The position numbers and the translations under genes are program-made. A DNA stretch of 64,000 bases from UBA1926 sp002337215 (GTDB lineage: Bacteria > Planctomycetota > Phycisphaerae > Phycisphaerales > UBA1924): NCBI GenBank assembly GCA_963973795.1, contig CAXBAF010000018.1:27532-91531 (forward strand). Direction: 5' to 3'. Below the pieces are notes generated by a model that had not been told where the DNA came from, made no database searches, and saw only the letters and a program-made list of their open reading frames with translations. The first letter of the stretch is position 1. Each line of letters starts with the position of its first letter. Shown here piece after piece: positions 1 through 9,500 of the stretch.

Positions 1-2053
1 GCCCCGTGCCTGCTAACAACATCACGAGCACGACGGTCACCAGCGCGAGACCCGAGATCGGGCTCCAGTCGGTCATCCCCGTGCACTGCGCGATGATGAC
101 CCCGGCGAACCAGATCCAGATCGCGCCGACAACGGCGATGATCGCGGCGCTCATCCAGTGGGGGAGCGATTCGAGCCAGCCACGCTTGATGCCGAAGTCG
201 GCGATGACCTCGGCCTTCTCGGCATCGGACCATTCCATGAACGTCTCGCGGGCCGCCTCGCTCGCGAAGCCGAGCTGCTGACCCATGACGGCGATCGTCT
301 CGACCTCGGGATCCACCTCGACCTCGCGGTACGGCTCGGTGACCGGGCAGTACGAGTTGATCGGGCGATCGGTCATCAGGAAGGCCGCGAGGAAGAGCAT
401 CGCGATGCCGCCGATGGCGATGAAGACGATCGGGGCGAGGCCCATCTCGTCGCGGGAGCCCTTGGGCATTCCGGTGCCGCCGCCGCCCCCGCCGCCGCCG
501 CCGGCGATGGACTTGAACGCGGCAAGGATCGCCGGGAGCGCCGCGACGACGCCCATCATCGCGCCGCCCAGGAGCATGCCGATACCGATGGGCTTGCCGA
601 TCTCGGTTCGCGCCCAATTCGCGAGGTTGCCCGGATGGACGTCGGTGGGCAGCCAGCCCAGGTTGTACGACACCGGGTTGACGACGCAGTAGGCGAGGAT
701 GCCGCCCACCAGCACCATCAGGCCCGGCTTGCCGGTGATGTAGCCGGCGCCGAGCGAGAGCGGGGTGATCGCGAAGATCAACGCGTACTGACCAGGGATG
801 CCCAGGATCCGCCCGATGTCGATCGCGTGATCGGTGACCGCGAGGTCGGGTCGGTTGTCGCCGTCGTGATCGACGGCGGGCTTGAGCGTGTCCGAGTTCT
901 CGGGGTAGTCGGCGGGCAGGCGGATGTTGAAATCCTGGTAGCCGAAGATCGGATCGTTCGGCCAGCCGTACCCCGTCTTCTTGATCGAGGCCCACCCAGG
1001 AGCAGCCTCCGCGCCCTCCGGGACGATCCCGGCGGTGATCCGATAGACCTGCAGCAGCAGATCGTCGCTGTGCCCCTGCCCCGGGTTCGCTTCGATCGTC
1101 GCGTCGATCGCGGTGAGCCTGGCGAGCAGGTCCTCGCGCGTCGCCTCGTTCTCTTCAGTGAGCGTGGAGATCTCACCAACGAGGGTCTTGCGTTGCTGGA
1201 GCGCCTCGCCCCGGGCGACGAGCGACTCGGGCGCGGCTTCCTGCTGGACCCATCGCGACATCTCTACCGCGAGTGCGGCCTCGGCGGGCCCGACCCGGCC
1301 CTGCTCGATCAGCACCCCGAGCGCAGACTCGGGATCGACCGTCCCGTCGACGACGGTGTTCTCATCGATCGCAACGGGGTTGGGGATGTTGGGCAAAGCC
1401 GCGGGGATGTAGATCGCTGCCCCGATCAGGATGCCCACGAGCAGCACGATGAACTTGGTGACACCCGCGCCGGGACTCTTGAGAATCGTGGAGACGCCGA
1501 CAGCGCTGGGGAACCGCAGGCGATCGATGTCGATCATCTGCTTGCGGAGAGGGATGATGAAGACGCAGCCCATGATCGCGCCCGCGATGGACGCGAGGGT
1601 GAGCAGCCAGAAGTTGGCGTCCGACCAGGTGAGCGTGAACCCGAGCAGGATGAGCACCGGGACGGTGAAGATCACGCCCGAGTTGGAGGTGTTCACCGCG
1701 CTGGCGACGGTCTGCACGATGTTGGTCTCGACGATCGTGCCGCGTCGCAGGATCTTGAGGATCCCGAACCCGAGCACCGCCGCGATCGCCGAACCGCCGA
1801 TCGTGAACCCGATCTTCAGACCGGCGTAGGTGATCGAGGCGTTCATCACGATGCCGATGAGCACGCCCACCACGACGGCGAGCAGCGTGACCTCGCGGTA
1901 CCCGGGGTTGGTGGGCATCGGGTGCCCTCCCTCCGGGGTATTCGGGTTCTGGGCATCACCCTCGAGCGGGATCGTGGCGCTCGGGTCCCCCGGCGCAGCG
2001 GCTCGCGGGCCGTCGGTGCCGAGTCCGGGTCGTTCAGAAGGCGTCTCTGACAT
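1..2053 (-). CDS. OPT-family oligopeptide transporter (partial, 3' end outside window)
   Basis: Inner-membrane transporter of the OPT family, which imports oligopeptides or metal chelates. I read 684 codons on the minus strand from the ATG at 2053; the gene runs past position 1. A GGAG lies 7 bases before the start. After a ~50-residue Pro/Gly-rich cytoplasmic leader come hydrophobic segments starting at 'YREVTLLAVVVGVLIGIVMN', and near the visible end the OPT-typical 'GMTDWSPISG'. Odd points: a long soluble insert of roughly 150 residues (about residues 215-370), acidic and partly coiled-coil, between membrane segments, and a run of nine Gly before 'TGMPKGSRDEMG'. The family call is firm; the substrate is not known. 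It is the last gene in its direction seen here, with rpmH upstream and its own terminator between them. Confidence 0.88.
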   Translation of the reverse strand, partial: MSETPSERPGLGTDGPRAAAPGDPSATIPLEGDAQNPNTPEGGHPMPTNPGYREVTLLAVVVGVLIGIVMNASITYAGLKIGFTIGGSAIAAVLGFGILKILRRGTIVETNIVQTVASAVNTSNSGVIFTVPVLILLGFTLTWSDANFWLLTLASIAGAIMGCVFIIPLRKQMIDIDRLRFPSAVGVSTILKSPGAGVTKFIVLLVGILIGAAIYIPAALPNIPNPVAIDENTVVDGTVDPESALGVLIEQGRVGPAEAALAVEMSRWVQQEAAPESLVARGEALQQRKTLVGEISTLTEENEATREDLLARLTAIDATIEANPGQGHSDDLLLQVYRITAGIVPEGAEAAPGWASIKKTGYGWPNDPIFGYQDFNIRLPADYPENSDTLKPAVDHDGDNRPDLAVTDHAIDIGRILGIPGQYALIFAITPLSLGAGYITGKPGLMVLVGGILAYCVVNPVSYNLGWLPTDVHPGNLANWARTEIGKPIGIGMLLGGAMMGVVAALPAILAAFKSIAGGGGGGGGGTGMPKGSRDEMGLAPIVFIAIGGIAMLFLAAFLMTDRPINSYCPVTEPYREVEVDPEVETIAVMGQQLGFASEAARETFMEWSDAEKAEVIADFGIKRGWLESLPHWMSAAIIAVVGAIWIWFAGVIIAQCTGMTDWSPISGLALVTVVLVMLLAGTG

Positions 2054-2178
2054 ACATCGCTCCTGCGAAGACAACGCCCGGCACGGCTCAAACCGGGGCC
2101 GGGCGAGACGGGAACAGCCTACACGATCCGCCCGCGTGTGTGCGCACGGGTCGTTCATAGATCATCAAACCGCGCACG

Positions 2179-2204
2179 AAAAAGGGCGCTCACGCGGAGC
2201 GCCC
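2179..2204 (-). terminator. Intrinsic terminator of rpmH
   Basis: A 7-bp GC-rich stem (2184-2190 with 2198-2204) and 7-base loop is followed on the minus strand by five T (2183-2179). It sits 35 bases after the rpmH stop and separates rpmH from the OPT transporter gene. Confidence 0.85.
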
Positions 2205-2238
2205 CATATTCATTCAAAAGAGTCTCTCGCGGACGCGA

Positions 2239-2379
2239 TCAGATCGACGTCAGCTTGCGACCGATCCGCCGGCGGGCGTTGATAATCTTGCGGCCGCTCT
2301 TGGTCTTCATACGGGCGCGGAATCCGTGCTTGCGGATTTTCTTGATCTTGCTTACGCGCCGCGGGTAGTGCATCGCCAT
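2239..2379 (-). CDS. rpmH: 50S ribosomal protein L34
   Basis: Structural protein of the large ribosomal subunit. The 46-residue product 'MAMHYPRRVSKIKKIRKHGF...' carries the L34 core K-I-x-K-x-R-K-H-G-F-R-A-R-M-x-T-K-S-G-R-K and is very basic, as expected; usual length is 44-52. GGAG lies 7 bases before the ATG at 2379; a second in-frame ATG at 2373 gives 'MHYP' but is less well placed. Normally rpmH is followed by rnpA and lies near dnaA or gyrB; here no rnpA follows, a terminator comes directly after, and gyrB is 37 kb away. Too short for many gene finders. Confidence 0.95.
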   Translation of the reverse strand: MAMHYPRRVSKIKKIRKHGFRARMKTKSGRKIINARRRIGRKLTSI

Positions 2380-2830
2380 CGTGAATCTCCGGAATCGATC
2401 CCGACGCGATCACCGCGCCGGGCGGCAACGATAGGCCGAAGACGCGGGCAAGGCCAGCCGCTTTCGAGGGCACCGTCAACCCATTGGATTCCACAAGCGG
2501 CGGTGGTTCCTGTAGGGCATTATTCGGACGTTGCTGAGTGCTCCCCGCGCCCGCGCTGAGGTCGGCCGGCTCCGAAAACTCGTCTTCCCGTGATTCACGC
2601 ATGGAAACCGCGTGACACAGGCAGCGGCATTCCTTATTCTCTATCTGTTGCGCCCGGAATCGTTTGAATTCGGGTCGGCATTCACCTGTCTCCGGGTTCG
2701 CTCCACGGTCGGTATTCAGCCGTCCGGAGAGCCTCCTCGGTACGTCAACCGAACGAGCGTCGCCGCCGGGTGATGACCCCCTCTTCGTGGGAAGGGGGTC
2801 GTCCCGGGGCCGACGCGGAGGATCCGTTGT
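2380..2830. promoter_or_regulatory. Divergent rpmH / rnc intergenic region
   Basis: About 450 bases without a convincing gene, lying between two divergent housekeeping genes, so it should hold both promoters. Near its right end is a hairpin in the rnc leader (2775-2800). No RNA gene was recognised. Confidence 0.5.
2775..2800 (+). promoter_or_regulatory. Hairpin in the rnc 5' leader
   Basis: An 8-bp stem (2775-2782 with 2793-2800) extends by three further pairs across a one-base bulge and closes on a three-base loop. It ends 30 bases before the rnc ATG. In E. coli RNase III cuts a hairpin in its own leader to limit its synthesis; a similar role here is inference. Confidence 0.4.
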
Positions 2831-3604
2831 ATGGAAGAGTCCCTCTCCCGGGCCCAGGAGATCATGGGCGTCGTGTTCCGCGACCAGGCCCATATCGAGC
2901 TCGCGCTGCGCCACGCCTCCCATTCCGAGTCCCGCCTCGACTCCAACGAACGGATGGAGTTCCTAGGCGACGCCGTGCTGGGCATGGTCGTCTGCGAACG
3001 CATCTACGAGCTCTTCCCCGACGCGCTCGAGGGCGAGATGACCAAGGTCAAGTCCACGGTCGTCAGCCGCAAGACCTGCGCCGACATCGCCGAACGGCTG
3101 GAGCTCGAGCAGCTGTTGCTCCTCGGCAAGGGCATGCAGACCCAGGACCGATTGCCGCGCTCGCTCGCGGCCGCGGTGTTCGAGTCCGTCATCGCCGCGG
3201 TTTATCTCGACCAGGGCTTCGCGGCGACCAAGGCCTTCCTGCTCCCCCTGCTGGATCCCTATATCACCGAGGCGGAGCGGAGCGGGCACCAGCAGAACTT
3301 CAAGAGCGTGCTCCAGCAGCACGCCCAGGCCGAGTTCGGCGAATCGCCCTGCTACCGCATCCTCGACGAGAAGGGTCCGGACCACGCCAAGGCGTTCAAG
3401 GTGGGCGTCGAGCTCGCGGGGCAGGTTTTCGAGCCGTGCTGGGGGCAGTCCAAGAAGCAAGCCGAGCAGCAGGCCGCGGAAGTCGCGCTGCACGAACTCG
3501 GGGTCATCGCGCTCGACAAAAACGGGCTCGTACGCGTCGTCGAGGACACGGCTCCTGCCGCGGCGGACGGGGACGCGGGATCGGCCGTCGCGATCCAGGA
3601 GTAA
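2831..3604 (+). CDS. rnc: Ribonuclease III
   Basis: Endoribonuclease that cuts double-stranded RNA in rRNA maturation and mRNA decay. The 257 residues contain the catalytic-domain signature 'NERMEFLGDAVL' (residues 39-50, with E43 and D47), the conserved E118 in 'VFESVIAAVYLD', and a C-terminal double-stranded RNA-binding domain (about 155-225). A ~30-residue acidic tail follows. Length is slightly above the usual 225-240. Oddity: in the usual 'LADxxEA' motif the Asp metal ligand, three residues before the conserved Glu, is Ala115 here ('SLAAAVFES'). It stands alone, divergent from rpmH. The identification is firm despite the substitution. Confidence 0.95.
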   Translation: MEESLSRAQEIMGVVFRDQAHIELALRHASHSESRLDSNERMEFLGDAVLGMVVCERIYELFPDALEGEMTKVKSTVVSRKTCADIAERLELEQLLLLGKGMQTQDRLPRSLAAAVFESVIAAVYLDQGFAATKAFLLPLLDPYITEAERSGHQQNFKSVLQQHAQAEFGESPCYRILDEKGPDHAKAFKVGVELAGQVFEPCWGQSKKQAEQQAAEVALHELGVIALDKNGLVRVVEDTAPAAADGDAGSAVAIQE

Positions 3605-3651
3605 ATCTCGTCCCGCGTCTTCGGTGCGGCTGACCTGCTCGGCGGGTCAGG

Positions 3652-3694
3652 GCGTCAGCGCACAGTGTCTCGCAAGACTCTGGCGCGCAGAGCG
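3652..3694. terminator. Possible weak bidirectional terminator
   Basis: Between the convergent rnc and the lipoprotein gene there is an imperfect hairpin around 3664-3681 (7-bp stem with one mismatch, loop CGCA). There is no T run, so this is tentative. Confidence 0.25.
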
Positions 3695-3732
3695 GCTCGG
3701 TGGCACAGTCGATCGGTGATCGCGCGTGATTG

Positions 3733-5364
3733 TCAGGGCATCAGATCGACGACGACCGGCAGGTGGTCGCTCACCGCGCTGTCGTCTGGGTAGAGCCCCC
3801 ACGTCGCGAGGCGGTCGGGGTCCATCAGCCGGGTATCGACCGCGAACGCCTGGGCGACGCTCGCGTTGCCGGTGAGGAACCAGTCGAGCCGGCCCGGGCT
3901 GAAGTAGCCCCGGTCGTCGCGCCAGGTGTAGAGCGCGGTCTCACCGATCACGCCCGTCATCGCGGGCTGCAGATCACGCCCGCCGGCGCCCAGCCCCTCG
4001 CGGAGCACATCGAGCGGGCCCCGGGTCCCGACGAGGTTCATGTCGCCCCCGATGATCTTCGCGTCGATGTCGCGTCCCAGGTTGCCCCGGACGTCGGACT
4101 CCGCCGCTGAGAACGCGGCGTTGATCGCCCCCGCCTCGGCGTAGCGGAGCGTGTCCTCCTCGGACCCTGCCGAACCGCAGCACTTCAGGTGCGTCGAGGT
4201 CGCGAGCAGATTTCCGGCGGGCGTCGAAACCAGCGCGGTGACGGCGCGCACGGTGCGCCTCCTGCCGGTCCGCGGGTCCTCGATCTCGACCGGCTCGTCG
4301 TACCCGTGCGTGATCACGTGCGGCGTCGCGATCGCGACCCCGAGGTCGGGCATCGCGACGGCGTCCCACACGCCCACGCCCCCGGCGAGGTTCCCCGACA
4401 GCCCCTGGATGCCGCTCGCCCACTCGTGCTTGCCGGGCAGCGGGCCCACGAAGCCGCTCAGCCATGCTTCGAGCGCGGGCTCATCGAAATCGTCGGCCTC
4501 CTGGAACAGGATCACGTCGGGCTCGATCGCCGCGATCAGCCGGGCGAACGGGGCGGGTTCCGTCTGCGGCTTGCCCCGCAGCACGTTCATGCTCAGCACG
4601 CGGATCGTCCCGGGCATCTGCTGGGGGATGCCCTTCTTCGTGAGGATCTTCTCGTCGGCCGCGTCGGGCAGCACGAACTCGATCGGCTCGCTGTAGCGGA
4701 CGACCTCGCCCGCCGTCCCGGTCATCAGCACGATCGCCTTGGCGCCGCCCGCGGAGTCGATGCCCGAACCCTCGAGCGCGTCCGCGGTCCGATCGATCCG
4801 CGCCTCGAAGAAGTCGGACGCGTAGGTGGGAGAGGCCATGAACCCGATGTCGGCGTGCTTGAGCCGGGTCACGGTCCCGTCCGGGTTGTTGCGGATGATC
4901 GTGATCCCCGTCGCGAAGGGCGACGCGGGCTGCCCACGCTCCAGCCGACGGTTGCGGATGCTCGCGGCCGACCCGGGGGGCAGGTCGGTGAGCAGGGGGC
5001 TCATCAGGATCTCGAGATCGACGCCAAGCGTGCCCACGTCCGGCGGACCGACGAGCGGCTCGCCCGTCGCCGGGTCGTTGTCGAGGTCGAACAGCAGCCG
5101 GGTCGTCTCGTCGTTCGCTTGGAGGGTTGCTTCCTCGCCGGGGCTGAAGCGGAACGACACCGTCTCCGCGTCGGCGGCGGTCGTGATCCCCCCGCGCCAC
5201 TCGCGGGTGTCCCCGTCGAGGACGAACCCGCGGGGGGTGCCGGAACTGCCCCAGGAATTGCCCGTCGAGCAGGCGACCAGCGCGAGCACGGACGCCGAGC
5301 AGGCGGCGAGGCCCGCGGTCAGAACGATCGAACGGAGCGAGATCGGCGTCGGGTGTGTGCGCAT
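3733..5364 (-). CDS. Lipoprotein with endonuclease/exonuclease/phosphatase domain
   Basis: Probable secreted, lipid-anchored phosphodiesterase or nuclease of the EEP superfamily; the substrate cannot be told. I start it at 5364 (543 residues), because this gives a signal peptide with lipobox 'LALVAC'; an upstream extension of 58 residues is low-complexity. Residues ~45-200 form a domain beginning 'RGFVLDGDTREWRGG' that resembles the beta-sandwich modules seen before such enzymes. Residues ~250-543 are the EEP fold: 'IRVLSMNVLRG' (Asn), 'VILFQEADD' (catalytic Glu), 'GGDMNLVG' (Asp/Asn) and the terminal 'SDHLPVVVDLMP' (Asp-His). All key residues are present. It is convergent with rnc. A second secreted EEP protein lies at 47252-48646. 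Confidence 0.85.
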   Translation of the reverse strand: MRTHPTPISLRSIVLTAGLAACSASVLALVACSTGNSWGSSGTPRGFVLDGDTREWRGGITTAADAETVSFRFSPGEEATLQANDETTRLLFDLDNDPATGEPLVGPPDVGTLGVDLEILMSPLLTDLPPGSAASIRNRRLERGQPASPFATGITIIRNNPDGTVTRLKHADIGFMASPTYASDFFEARIDRTADALEGSGIDSAGGAKAIVLMTGTAGEVVRYSEPIEFVLPDAADEKILTKKGIPQQMPGTIRVLSMNVLRGKPQTEPAPFARLIAAIEPDVILFQEADDFDEPALEAWLSGFVGPLPGKHEWASGIQGLSGNLAGGVGVWDAVAMPDLGVAIATPHVITHGYDEPVEIEDPRTGRRRTVRAVTALVSTPAGNLLATSTHLKCCGSAGSEEDTLRYAEAGAINAAFSAAESDVRGNLGRDIDAKIIGGDMNLVGTRGPLDVLREGLGAGGRDLQPAMTGVIGETALYTWRDDRGYFSPGRLDWFLTGNASVAQAFAVDTRLMDPDRLATWGLYPDDSAVSDHLPVVVDLMP

Positions 5365-5405
5365 GACCGGGAGTATCCCGGCCCGGTCCCCAGAAAGCAA
5401 GCCGG

Positions 5406-5445
5406 CCGCACCGACCCGCACCGACCTGACCCGACCCGCACAGAC
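5406..5445. repeat. Degenerate 10-bp tandem repeat
   Basis: Four head-to-tail units of 10 bases, two identical (5406-5415, 5416-5425) and two diverged (5426-5435, 5436-5445), lie directly upstream of the lipoprotein gene start at 5364 and downstream of the next gene's stop at 5460. Confidence 0.6.
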
Positions 5446-5459
5446 CGGTTTAGCCCGGC

Positions 5460-6368
5460 TCAGACCACGCCGTTGACCACGAGCCCGACAACCACCACCG
5501 CCATGAGCGCACAGAGTACGACCGCGGCGATGAGCCATTTCTGTCCGCTCGAGACCAGTTTCGCCAGCTCCGCCTCCCGCTCGGCGTCGGTCTCTCGCAT
5601 CTGGCTGATTGTGTCGCCCAGGTCTCGGGCCGACGAACTCATATCGCTCAGCGTCTCGTTGAAGCCCCCGATCGACCGGGCCATCTCCGCCTCGGCCTCG
5701 CCGGACCGGTGGATCGCCGACTGCATGCTCTGCAGCGCCGCCGTCTGCCGCTGGCCCGCCTCGAGCTGCTCGATCGCGGTCTTGTTCAGCCGGTCCACCG
5801 CCGCGTCGTTGCGTGTGCGCGCATCGCGGGTCAGCTCGATCAGGTCGCCCAGCGCGTCGGCGACCCGCCGGTTCTGCTCGACGAGCTCCGGGAGCGCGTC
5901 CATGTTCCGGGCCGACCGCTCGGCGAGTTCCAGCAGCCGTTCGGAGCGGTGCGACTGGGTGTCGAGGTGGTCGTCGACCTTGCGGACCAGGCCCAGGACC
6001 TCGGTGTAGTTCTTCTGCAGTTCCTTGATGAGCTCCTGACGGTTGCGGGGCGAGACGATCGGCGTTCGGCTCGCGGTCTCCGGTTCGATCGGGTGGGCCG
6101 TGCCTGTCGTCTCTTCCGATCCGTCGGCATCGACCAGCTCGCGAGCCATGCTTGCTTCGAGCTCACCCTCCGCGTCGTCATCGAGATAGACATCGATATT
6201 GACCGGCTTGCGGTCCATCGCCGATGCGGCGCCGTTGGCGTTCGATCGGGATCGGCTCGCCGAACCCGGTCCGGTTGGCCCAGTGGCCGCTCGATCCTCC
6301 GTCGGCTTTGTCGTCTGGGTTTTCGACGATCCGCCGAAGAGTTTCGCCAGTCGCTGCATGACTCCCAT
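5460..6368 (-). CDS. Coiled-coil protein with C-terminal membrane anchor, last gene of the FtsK cassette
   Basis: No family recognised. Start at 6368 is set by a strong AGGAG seven bases upstream (302 residues); the longer reading to 6491 is Arg-rich noise. Residues 1-15 are an amphipathic 'MGVMQRLAKLFGG'; ~16-110 are Thr/Ser/acidic and disordered; ~115-275 are heptad-rich ('LIKELQKNYTEVLGLVRKVDDHL...', 'NETLSDMSSSARDLGDTISQMRE'), resembling the signalling part of chemoreceptors but without the chemoreceptor tip motif. The last 25 residues are one membrane helix, so it should be tail-anchored with the coiled coil in the cytoplasm. It follows the FtsK-like ATPase by 179 bases on the same strand; a role as scaffold for that machine is inference. 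Confidence 0.75.
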   Translation of the reverse strand: MGVMQRLAKLFGGSSKTQTTKPTEDRAATGPTGPGSASRSRSNANGAASAMDRKPVNIDVYLDDDAEGELEASMARELVDADGSEETTGTAHPIEPETASRTPIVSPRNRQELIKELQKNYTEVLGLVRKVDDHLDTQSHRSERLLELAERSARNMDALPELVEQNRRVADALGDLIELTRDARTRNDAAVDRLNKTAIEQLEAGQRQTAALQSMQSAIHRSGEAEAEMARSIGGFNETLSDMSSSARDLGDTISQMRETDAEREAELAKLVSSGQKWLIAAVVLCALMAVVVVGLVVNGVV

Positions 6369-6547
6369 CAGGGCTCCTTCCTCTCCGGTTGCCCGCCCGG
6401 CCCGATCCTGCGATCGCGAGCCGGGTCTCCACCGCGAGCGTACGGCGGCGCGTGCCGAGCCGGCAACGGCGCGGGCGTGAAACGTGCGCACATCGTGCTT
6501 GTTCGTGCCGGCTAACGCTCTGATTTACTCCGGGTGCGGACTCGGTG

Positions 6548-9500
6548 TCAACGCCGCAGCGCCGCCGCGACCCGGCGCACGAGGTCGTCCGATGGCACGT
6601 GGTAGGGCCTGAACTTCTCGAGCGTGCCAAGTTCCTCGTTGAACAGCAGGCCCCGGTTCATGCCCAGTTTGCCCGCCGCGGGCGAGTCGATGAGGTTGGC
6701 AGAGTCGGCCGCGCTCATCTGCAGAATCGCCCGCTGCTCGAAGTGGCCCTGCGCCCTTCGATCGAGGACGCGGCCCATGCTCGTCGCGGTGTCGCACCAG
6801 GCGATGACGTGCAGCCCGAGGGCGGGACCGTCGCGGAGCAGGTCGCCCAGCTGCGCCGAGGGGCTCGGGGCTCCGTCGGTGTCGTCGTCACCGCTGAACG
6901 AGAACGAGAAGTCATCGTCTTTCTGCCGGAGGTCGCGGAACCGCTGAAGACCCAGGAAGAACAGGTACCAGGGCGTGTGCGCCGCGGACTCGTCGGACTC
7001 GCGCCGCGCGCGTTCGGCGTCGAACGCCGCGAGCGTGTCGGCGAGCGCGCGGACGCGACCGAAGCGGACGTCCAGCGCGCCGGGCTCGGCGAGCCGGGCG
7101 ACGATGTTCTCGACCGAGTCGGCCTCCGGGTCGTCGGGCGGCGTCGGGTCGAGGAAGGCGATCTTCACGCCGCCCGGGCCTTTGGTTGGATCGGCCGCGT
7201 GCTGGGCGGCGAGCCCGACCATCGACGCCGACAGCATCGCCCGGGCGGTCTCTTCCTGCTGACCGACGACGATCAGGTTCGCGCCGGCCTGCCTCCGCAG
7301 GTGTGCGCCGGTCGGCGGCTTGATCGCGACCGGGTCACCGACCCACGCCTTCGCGGCGCGGACGGGGGCGGCGTCGGGCGCGATGGCCGACAGCAGTTCC
7401 TGGTTGTCCGCAAGGTCCGCGGGGATGTTGCCCTCGAAGACGATCGTGTGCGTATCGCTCACCGGCGGCGCGTCGTGCATCTTCGTGCGCACGCGTTCGA
7501 GCATCGCGTCGCGCTCGGCGTCGGGGAGCCAGCAGACCTGGAAGGGGTTGTTGCCCTCGACCATGCCGTTCGCGTCGTTGTAGATCGCCTCGCCCGGGCG
7601 GTTGAGCAGGCGGGCGGCGGCGTTGTCCTCGCTGAGGATCAGGTAGCTGTCGGTCTCCGAGCACTGCAGCGCGATGCGGACCGCCATCTGGCCCATCGTT
7701 GACCGCGCGAGCGAGTACGCCCCGCTGAGCGTCTGGCTGCCGAGAAAGACGTGCATCCCGAACGCCCGGCCCTGCCGCACGAGTCGATCGAGCAGCAGCC
7801 CCGCGTCCTGGGCGATCTTGTCGTCTTCGGTGAAGATCTCCTGGAACTCGTCGATGACCAGCATCGTGCGCGGGAGTGCCTCGTTCTTTCCGGAGGCCTT
7901 GAGGGCCTCGCGGGCGGCCCCGATGGACTGGACGCCGAGATCGCGGAACAGGTCGCCCCGGCGGACGAGTTCGTCGTCGAGGCGTTGGAGGACGCTGAGC
8001 CCGAACTCGCGGTCGGACTCGATCGCGACGGCCCGGGCGTGGGGGAGCCGACCGCCTGTGTAGGCCTTGAACTCGACGCCCTTCTTGAAATCCACCAGGT
8101 AGAACTCGAGCTCGTCAGGGCTGTACCAGAGCGCACCGGCAGTGATCATGACGTGCAGCAGGGTGGACTTGCCTGAGCCCGTTTTGCCCGCGATCAGCGC
8201 GTGCTGGCTGGTGCCCTTGCCGAATGCGAGCTTCTGGAGGCGGGTCGCGCCGGAGCGTCCCAGCGGGATGCGGAGCTCGTCTGAGCAGGTCTCCGACCAC
8301 ATTTCTCGCTCGCTGCCCGGGGCGAGCGTCGAGAAGGGGACCTCGACTTTCCCGAACTCGAGCGCGGCCTTGCCGAGCGCGTCGATGATCTTCGCCTTCT
8401 CAGTGTCCGACGGCGGCGATTCGAGCGAAAGCGGCAGGGTCTCGTACGCCTCGTCGCGCCAGACGAACCGGGCTTGTCCCGGCGCCTCGGGATCAAACTC
8501 GACGACCGAGCACCCCTCGTCGAGGATGTCGGCGGTGATGTTCTCGGGGAGCTTCGCCCGCGCATCGTGGTGGAGAAGGACGAAGACCCCGCAGCGGGGG
8601 CCCGATTCGATGATGCTCGCGAGGCGGCGTGCGGATTCCTCGGTGAACCCCGTCGGGAAGTCGGCGACGACGAGGAAGCGGTAGGGCTCGGCGATCTCGC
8701 CGGCCTTTTCGTTGTAGGCGTCGATCGACGCGAACTCGTTGCGGAGGTATTTCTGGATGACCGTTTCCATGTGCTCGGTCAGCCCCGCGAGCCGCTGCTC
8801 GATGTGGCGGGCCTCGGTCCAGATCTTCGAATCCACCAGCCGTTCGTCGTGGTCGGCGAGGCGCATGAACCCGGCGAACGACTGGCCCAGCCCCACCGGG
8901 TCGAGCATGGTGAGGCGGACTTTGCCGGGCGGGAGCGCGGTGAGCGCGCGGAGCGTGGCGTTGCGGAGTGTCTGGAGTGCCGATTCCCGGCCCTCGGCGG
9001 TTTCGCCCGCGCCCGTGCGCACGACCAGCGACGCGGCGGCGGGCGTGTCGAGCATCGCGGGGGGTCTCAGCAACTCCCGGGTCTCGGCGTTGCCATTCTC
9101 CGATTCGCTTCCGCCGCCCGGCGTCGGCAGCGCGAGCGAGAACGTCCCGACGCGGATGCCCGGTGCGGGACCGACGCGCGTGGGGCCGGCCGGCCAGATG
9201 TCGGACGACCATGGAGGGCAGATCGACGACATCGCCGCGAGCGAGGCCTCGGTGCAGGCATCCGCGTGGGCCGACGCGTCGGCGAGGGCTCGGTCGAGGT
9301 TGGTCACCGCGTCCGAGTGGGCGCGCCGGGCGTCGGCAACCGCTCGGTCCCGGGTCTGGTCGGCGGTCGCGAGGGCGCTCGCGAGCGTCTCTGCGATCTC
9401 GGCTTCCTTGGTGTCTGCCCTTGTGTTGATCTCGTCGAGCTTCTTTTCTCGCTTCTTTTTGATCTCGGCAGCAATGATGACGTGCTTGCGGTCGAGCCTG

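Noticed and set aside
158..2050. 630-codon plus-strand ORF full of Arg/Asp/Gly
   Set aside because: It is the shadow of the OPT transporter gene on the other strand; composition is typical of antisense GC-rich DNA and no family is seen.
2054..2238. rnpA after rpmH
   Set aside because: Only a terminator and short spacer follow rpmH; the OPT transporter gene comes next.
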